Below are positions 60,751-64,000 of a stretch of 64,000 bases of DNA, in pieces; position 1 is the first letter of the stretch; each line of letters begins with the position of its first letter. The notes under the pieces are model-generated. The model saw nothing but the letters and a program-made list of their open reading frames with translations, did not search any database and was not told the DNA's origin. Origin of the DNA: Clostridiales bacterium (GTDB taxonomy: Bacteria; Bacillota; Clostridia; Peptostreptococcales; Anaerovoracaceae). The DNA is taken from assembly GCA_009911365.1 (NCBI GenBank), contig QXXF01000012.1:79195-143194 (forward strand), read 5' to 3'. The position numbers and the translations under genes were made by a program.

Positions 60751-60757
60751 TTAACTT

Positions 60758-61045
60758 ATGCATTTTTCAGAGTATGATAAAAAACTGCTTAATTACGCTT
60801 ACGAACACGGCAACGAGTATGACAATTATCGATGCAAGTACCTATTCAAAAACAGCGACGATATAGTGCATTGTCTAAACTCTGCCAGTTCTCTGCAAAA
60901 TTCCGGTTATATTGAAGTCTTTTCCGACCAACTCAGGAGATCCACTCTAGAAATAGCGGACAATTCAACTCTTTCGTCTGACATGAAACTTGACTATGAG
61001 CTGACTAATTCCGGAATCAGCGCAGTGCAAAATCATTTCCGATAA
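60758..61045 (+). CDS. Plus-strand winged-helix-like protein under leader copy B
   Basis: 95 residues: MHFSEYDKKLLNYAYEHGN, DIVHCLNSASSLQNSGYIE and KLDYELTNSGISAVQNHF. The YxLTxxG ending resembles winged-helix domains that control small phage modules. A convergent gene overlaps its last 13 bp. Function unknown. Confidence 0.55.
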   Translation: MHFSEYDKKLLNYAYEHGNEYDNYRCKYLFKNSDDIVHCLNSASSLQNSGYIEVFSDQLRRSTLEIADNSTLSSDMKLDYELTNSGISAVQNHFR

Positions 61046-61227
61046 GGTATGTTGATTTTAATTTCGTATTCTAGTTTTTTATGATTGAATGAAACGGATG
61101 TAATTGCATCAACGATTTTTTGCGGCTCCATCCGTTTCAGCTCTTTTGCAACTTCCTCTTTCACCGCAAGTGCCCTTTCGCTCTCAGGTTTACTCTCTTG
61201 TGCTGCTACTGTTATTAAATCTTTCAT
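61033..61227 (-). CDS. 64-residue small protein
   Basis: MKDLITVAAQESKPESERAL ... ELKRMEPQKIVDAITSVSF. It begins next to interspersed repeat copy 5, whose AAGTGGGATAAAGAGG acts as ribosome site. Function unknown. Confidence 0.6.
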   Translation of the reverse strand: MKDLITVAAQESKPESERALAVKEEVAKELKRMEPQKIVDAITSVSFNHKKLEYEIKINIPYRK

Positions 61228-61259
61228 CCTCTTTATCCCACTTCCTTATTTTCTTCAAA
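61222..61259. repeat. Interspersed repeat, copy 5
   Basis: TTTCATCCTCTTTATCCCAC and TTCCTTATTTTCTTCAA. Variant of the same element, again directly before a start codon. Confidence 0.8.
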
Positions 61260-61271
61260 CGCCTTTTATTT

Positions 61272-61427
61272 TTACGCTGTCTGCTTTGGTGGTTTTCGGG
61301 GCTGACTGGCTGTGCTTTGAGAAAACAACAACGCATTAGCAACTGCGATAACATATTTTTTATTTTCCACTGATAAAGTATTGCTAATTTCTTTAACATC
61401 TCTAATCTCTGCCACATTATTTTTCAT
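61272..61427 (-). CDS. 51-residue phage protein, first gene of the leftward early unit
   Basis: MKNNVAEIRDVKEISNTLSV then ENKKYVIAVANALLFSQ, a motif frequent in small proteins next to phage repressors. AAAGGAGAACG precedes the start and a perfect consensus promoter lies upstream. Confidence 0.65.
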   Translation of the reverse strand: MKNNVAEIRDVKEISNTLSVENKKYVIAVANALLFSQSTASQPRKPPKQTA

Positions 61428-61453
61428 TTGCGTTCTCCTTTCTTGTTACAATA

Positions 61454-61482
61454 ATTATATTCACCATTTTTTCTTTTGTCAA
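61454..61482 (-). promoter_or_regulatory. Consensus leftward early promoter
   Basis: TTGACA, 17 bp, TATAAT on the minus strand. TTGTTACAA and TTGTCAAGAA nearby may be CI/Cro half-sites. Confidence 0.75.
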
Positions 61483-61507
61483 GAAAAAATATAATAACTT
61501 TTTTCTC

Positions 61508-61536
61508 TTTACAAGAATTTTTAAGTATGGTATAGT
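61508..61536 (+). promoter_or_regulatory. Promoter of the CI-like repressor
   Basis: TTTACA, 17 bp, TATAGT. It contains TTACAAGAA, which resembles the sites near the leftward promoter. Confidence 0.65.
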
Positions 61537-61562
61537 TGTTTCAGTAGAAACGAGGTGATTTC

Positions 61563-61892
61563 ATGGAGCCATATGAACGCATCAGGCAATTAAGAAAAAA
61601 AATCCTAAGCATGACTCTTGAAGAGTTCTCCAATAAAATCAACATGTCCGGGTCTAATCTGGGAAATATCGAAACTGGACGGATTAGCCTGACAGAACGT
61701 GTCCTGTCGGATATCTGCCGTACATTCCATGTCAGACAAGACTGGATCGCTACAGGCACAGAGCCGATTTTTGAAGAAGACAGTGATCCTCTCGATGTAG
61801 AAATTTCAAAGTTATACGCTTCCTTGTCCGATGAAAACAAACGATATCTTTATGGGTACATGCAACGACTATTGGAAGAACAACAGTCCTGA
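61563..61892 (+). CDS. CI-like phage repressor (XRE HTH)
   Basis: 109 residues. The HTH is LRKKILSMTLEEFSNKINMS, GSNLGNIETGRISLTERVL, and a helical C-terminus (ISKLYASLSDENKRYLYGY) probably dimerises. No peptidase domain for SOS self-cleavage is present, so induction needs another signal or an antirepressor. Confidence 0.85.
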   Translation: MEPYERIRQLRKKILSMTLEEFSNKINMSGSNLGNIETGRISLTERVLSDICRTFHVRQDWIATGTEPIFEEDSDPLDVEISKLYASLSDENKRYLYGYMQRLLEEQQS

Positions 61893-61898
61893 CCCCAC

Positions 61899-61927
61899 GC
61901 CAACAGGCCAAAACCTGCTGGCCTTTT
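61899..61927 (+). terminator. Terminator of the repressor
   Basis: GCCAACAGG with CCTGCTGGC (one mismatch) followed by TTTTT; a second hairpin, AAAGACAGA with TCTGTCTTTT, follows to 61,962. Confidence 0.8.
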
Positions 61928-61959
61928 TATTTAAAAAGACAGATGCTTTTCGTCTGTCT

Positions 61960-62001
61960 TTTCATTTCCTCTTCACCCCACTTCCTTATTTTCTTCAATT
62001 G
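61960..62001. repeat. Interspersed repeat, copy 6 (parent copy)
   Basis: It is the natural 3' end of the ribbon-helix-helix gene (RGMKTIEENKEVG-stop), so the other copies are probably fragments of related genes. Confidence 0.85.
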
Positions 62002-62131
62002 TTTTCATGCCCCGTTCCAATAGCTGCCTGATAATTTCCGAATAAGAACATCTGCAGTACTTATCCTTTTTTCTTAACTCGACTATTTTATTTTCCATTT
62101 CTTCCGTTACGCTAATTGATAGTCTGATCAT
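61973..62131 (-). CDS. Ribbon-helix-helix (Arc/CopG-type) regulator
   Basis: 52 residues: MIRLSISVTEEMENKIVELR, then KKDKYCRCSYSEIIRQLLER. The beta strand plus two helices with the conserved SEIIRQLLERG match Arc-type repressors. A GTTCACA half-site lies at its ribosome site and a palindrome TTCACA-N3-TGTGAA lies between promoter and start, so autoregulation is likely. Confidence 0.78.
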   Translation of the reverse strand: MIRLSISVTEEMENKIVELRKKDKYCRCSYSEIIRQLLERGMKTIEENKEVG

Positions 62132-62160
62132 TGTGAACCTCCTTTCATTTTTCCAAATAA

Positions 62161-62213
62161 GTTCACACCTTGTGAATTTTCTTTATTATAGTTCTGCACC
62201 TTTCTATTGTCAA
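62161..62213 (-). promoter_or_regulatory. Perfect consensus promoter and operator of the ribbon-helix-helix gene
   Basis: TTGACA, 17 bp, TATAAT on the minus strand (62,213-62,185), followed by the operator-like TTCACAAGGTGTGAA (62,161-62,176). Confidence 0.78.
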
Positions 62214-62243
62214 TACATTTATTCATTTTTTATGAACTTTTTG

Positions 62244-62272
62244 TTTACACAAGTGATTAAGTGATGTATAAT
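62244..62272 (+). promoter_or_regulatory. Promoter of the 125-residue CopG-like gene
   Basis: TTTACA, 17 bp, TATAAT, then AAAAGGAGG. Confidence 0.75.
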
Positions 62273-62295
62273 TCTAGAAAAGGAGGTAGCAGAAA

Positions 62296-62673
62296 ATGCC
62301 TACAGATAAGCCCAGATTTACTATTGTGGTTACTGATGAGTTATACGACAAAATAAACGATTTTCGTTTTGAGAAAAAATTTAAAAGCCAGTCCAAAGCT
62401 ATCAATGAATTAATTATGATCGGCTTAAATTCGCTTCTGAATGAAGATTTTGATATTGGTCCTAACTTTTCTAAACAAGAAATTAATATTATAGAAAAAT
62501 ACCGTGATCTAGATGAACACGGCAAAAAGATGGTGGATTTTGTTCTAGAAGAAGAGCATAAGCATTGCCAGGGAAAACAACGCATTATAGATCCAATAGA
62601 TCAAGACGCTGATGAATTCTTGAAAGAAATTCACAAAAAAGAGAGCGAGACAAACGCTCGCTCCCATGCCTAG
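62296..62673 (+). CDS. CopG-like ribbon-helix-helix protein with acidic C-terminus
   Basis: 125 residues. PRFTIVVTDELYDKINDFRF and SKAINELIMIGLNSLL fit a ribbon-helix-helix domain; the rest is charged and helical. It is divergent from the 52-residue regulator, with face-to-face promoters, so they may form a switch. A GAGCGAG hairpin lies at its end. Confidence 0.68.
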   Translation: MPTDKPRFTIVVTDELYDKINDFRFEKKFKSQSKAINELIMIGLNSLLNEDFDIGPNFSKQEINIIEKYRDLDEHGKKMVDFVLEEEHKHCQGKQRIIDPIDQDADEFLKEIHKKESETNARSHA

Positions 62674-62795
62674 GCTTTCAGACAGACGATCCCATCTCTC
62701 GCTGCCGGATTTGTGGAAATATAAAATCGTTGCGTGCTTCTTTCGTAAATTCCATAGATGTTAGGATTGCTTATGTAGACATAAATTTTTACCAT
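62670..62795 (-). CDS. 41-residue peptide
   Basis: MVKIYVYISNPNIYGIYERS then TQRFYISTNPAARDG. AGGAGGTGG precedes it. It is convergent with, and overlaps by 4 bp, the CopG-like gene. Function unknown. Confidence 0.55.
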   Translation of the reverse strand: MVKIYVYISNPNIYGIYERSTQRFYISTNPAARDGIVCLKA

Positions 62796-62907
62796 GTGTA
62801 TCCACCTCCTGTGTGAAGATAATCGCTATTGGTGAATACGTGCGCACGTTTGAATTGTCTGAATTATAGCACAAAAATATCGGCTTGTGTTAAGGTCAGC
62901 GCATTTG

Positions 62908-62921
62908 TCCCGATATCGGGA
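62908..62921. promoter_or_regulatory. 14-bp perfect palindrome
   Basis: TCCCGATATCGGGA in a 180-bp non-coding stretch between two minus-strand genes; a possible operator. Confidence 0.4.
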
Positions 62922-62975
62922 AAAAAGAGCCGAAAATGAAACTTTTTTGAAATCGGTTCGTTTTTGCAACTGTAA

Positions 62976-63173
62976 TTATTTGTATTTATCAATGAACAGC
63001 GCGGTGATTTTCGTGTCGAGAGCCACGGCGATCAACCTTAATTGATCTAGCGTTGGGGACACGTTTTGATTCTCGATGTTATTCAGGGTCGTTTTGCTGA
63101 TGCCCGTTTTTTTCGCCAGCGTTTGAAGAGTCATGTTCTTTCTTACTCTGGCTTCATAAGTTAACACTTTCAT
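62976..63173 (-). CDS. XRE-type HTH regulator
   Basis: 65 residues: VRKNMTLQTLAKKTGISKTT, LNNIENQNVSPTLDQLRLIA. It is divergent from the DUF4160/DUF2442 pair and is likely its repressor, given the inverted repeat in the shared 70-bp region. Confidence 0.75.
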   Translation of the reverse strand: MKVLTYEARVRKNMTLQTLAKKTGISKTTLNNIENQNVSPTLDQLRLIAVALDTKITALFIDKYK

Positions 63174-63194
63174 TTACACACTTCCCTTCTTGGG

Positions 63195-63220
63195 TAGTAT
63201 GTATTGATATGAAGATACTA
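63195..63220. promoter_or_regulatory. Inverted repeat in the divergent control region
   Basis: TAGTAT-N14-ATACTA between the HTH gene and DUF4160, next to a TATACT -10-like sequence. Confidence 0.45.
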
Positions 63221-63243
63221 TACTTTTAAAGGAGGAATCATTC

Positions 63244-63510
63244 ATGCCGGAACTTAGTAGATTTTATGGACTGATCATAAAAATGATATTTCTGGATAAC
63301 GACAAGCATCATAAGCCTCATGTGCATGTGACTTATGGCGATTTTGAAGCTTCGATCGGAATTGACGGAGAGTTGCTAGGAGGCTCTCTTCCCGTCAAGC
63401 AATTGAAGCTGGTCAACGCCTGGCTCGTGCTTCACGAGGATGAATTATACGCCGCGTGGAACAACGCCGTGCGCGGCATACGTTTTAACAAGATTGAACC
63501 GCTTAGATAG
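63244..63510 (+). CDS. DUF4160 protein
   Basis: 88 residues: MPELSRFYGLIIKMIF, KHHKPHVHVTYGDFEASIG and LGGSLPVKQLKLVNAWL. The HxPHxHV pattern is the DUF4160 hallmark. The family usually pairs with DUF2442, as here with a 9-bp gap, and has been proposed to be part of a toxin-antitoxin-like unit; activity unproven. Confidence 0.85.
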   Translation: MPELSRFYGLIIKMIFLDNDKHHKPHVHVTYGDFEASIGIDGELLGGSLPVKQLKLVNAWLVLHEDELYAAWNNAVRGIRFNKIEPLR

Positions 63511-63519
63511 GAGGCACGC

Positions 63520-63819
63520 ATGTATATCATAGACGGCATAGCTTACGCGGGCGAACCCGCGGAAACGATAAAGGTGACAGATGTAAAAATCATCGACAGA
63601 CTCTGTTTGATGCTGACATTTTCCACGGGTGAAAAAAGAATTTTCGACGCGCAACCGCTTTTGCGGTACCCTGTTTACACGTCTCTTCAAGACGCTGAAA
63701 TTTTTAATGCCGTACGTATTGACGGCTCCACGATCAGTTGGGCGGACGGCACCATAGACATCGCCCCAGAAACGCTTTATGAGCAAAGCGCGCCTTACGA
63801 GTGTCAGGCATGGGCCTAG
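63520..63819 (+). CDS. DUF2442 protein
   Basis: 99 residues with VTDVKIIDRLCLMLTFSTGE, RIFDAQPLL and ISWADGTIDIAPETLYEQS, the DUF2442 pattern. GGAGG lies before the start. Probably cotranscribed with the DUF4160 gene. Confidence 0.85.
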   Translation: MYIIDGIAYAGEPAETIKVTDVKIIDRLCLMLTFSTGEKRIFDAQPLLRYPVYTSLQDAEIFNAVRIDGSTISWADGTIDIAPETLYEQSAPYECQAWA

Positions 63820-63947
63820 AAAACAAGTTAAGGTTTTAGGCGCGCGCCCGTTTCCTAAATCGCCGCGTCTAATTTCTTATAAATTCATCAGAGGTGTTCA
63901 CATTAGGGATTTTAGTTATTTCATTTTTATTTACGGAGGAATTTATC

Positions 63948-64000
63948 ATGAAAAACAAAAACATTGACGCAAAAACAGTTAGCAACGTCACCCCCCCCCC
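63948..64000 (+). CDS. Start of an unidentified gene, cut by the window edge
   Basis: ACGGAGGAA precedes an ATG; the first codons read MKNKNIDAKTVSNVT and then enter a C10 run (proline codons). Its place at the right end would fit the integrase, but nothing visible shows that. Confidence 0.45.
   Translation, partial: MKNKNIDAKTVSNVTPP

Larger units (their letters stand above)
28600..64000. mobile_element. PBSX/skin-like prophage with contractile tail (left part; right end outside the window)
   Basis: From the truncated GH18 gene to the right edge nearly all genes are phage-like. They include terminase, HK97-type portal, protease and capsid, sheath, tube, tape measure, XkdP-XkdT-like baseplate, amidase and holin, plus repressor and early genes. 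The integrase and right attachment site are not seen and should lie beyond 64,000 together with the rest of the GH18 gene. Confidence 0.93.

Noticed and set aside
58574-62001. Interspersed repeats as a CRISPR array
   Set aside because: Spacing is irregular (0.6-1 kb), the repeats overlap genes and no cas genes are present.

Overview
The window looks like an endospore-forming Clostridia-class Firmicute of moderate GC. Strong AGGAGG-type ribosome binding sites, a sigma-K gene, YlmC/YmxH, a YaaH-like spore-cortex hydrolase, NrdR and a glycine riboswitch support this. The family cannot be fixed from the sequence.

Positions 1-28,600 are host chromosome. In order: two paralogous tiny membrane proteins; RNase Y; an elongation/division block (rodA, a short MinD, mrdA/PBP2, mreD, mreC) followed by radC; a DUF1540 peptide and sigK; a second class B PBP; DUF1015, cmk and nrdR; a sodium:amino-acid symporter under a glycine riboswitch; an FKBP/trigger-factor-like lipoprotein; a small alarmone synthetase; a phosphonoacetate-hydrolase-like enzyme; a 36-residue orphan peptide with its own promoter and terminator; YunC; a transglutaminase-like surface protein; a CMP-kinase-like protein; an MFS exporter with its TetR regulator; L-asparaginase; and a TIM-barrel isomerase. 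The host part ends in a GH18 YaaH/SleL-type spore hydrolase that stops abruptly inside its conserved MTYEWGY motif.

From about 28,600 to the right edge is a PBSX/skin-like prophage with a contractile tail, inserted in that sporulation gene and running beyond the window. Next to the left junction are a repressor-like HTH gene and two tiny hydrophobic peptides. Then, mostly as one long minus-strand operon read from right to left: early genes (HNH-like, two DNA methyltransferases, many Cys-rich small proteins, Lar, DUF551, a PC4-like ssDNA-binding protein, an HUH Rep endonuclease), a sigma-like late regulator, HNH plus terminase, portal, protease, capsid, connectors, sheath, tube, a frameshifted tail assembly chaperone, tape measure, baseplate, fibre, amidase, holin, and a frameshifted third methyltransferase. 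Positions 57-63 kb are the regulatory end: a CI-type repressor with divergent consensus promoters, ribbon-helix-helix regulators, and a mosaic of duplicated promoters, gene fragments and very small genes. A DUF4160/DUF2442 pair follows, and the window ends in a C10 run at the start of an open gene.

The most interesting points are: (1) prophage disruption of a probable sigma-E-dependent spore gene, which suggests developmentally controlled excision; (2) a canonical A_AAA_AAC -1 frameshift in the tail chaperone, traced codon by codon; (3) the duplicated small-gene mosaic at 57-62 kb; (4) a P2-like HUH Rep in a PBSX-like phage that shows no other replication gene; (5) a one-base, possibly phase-variable lesion in a methyltransferase; (6) a sigma-K without a pro-sequence; and (7) a MinD without its membrane anchor or MinC/MinE.
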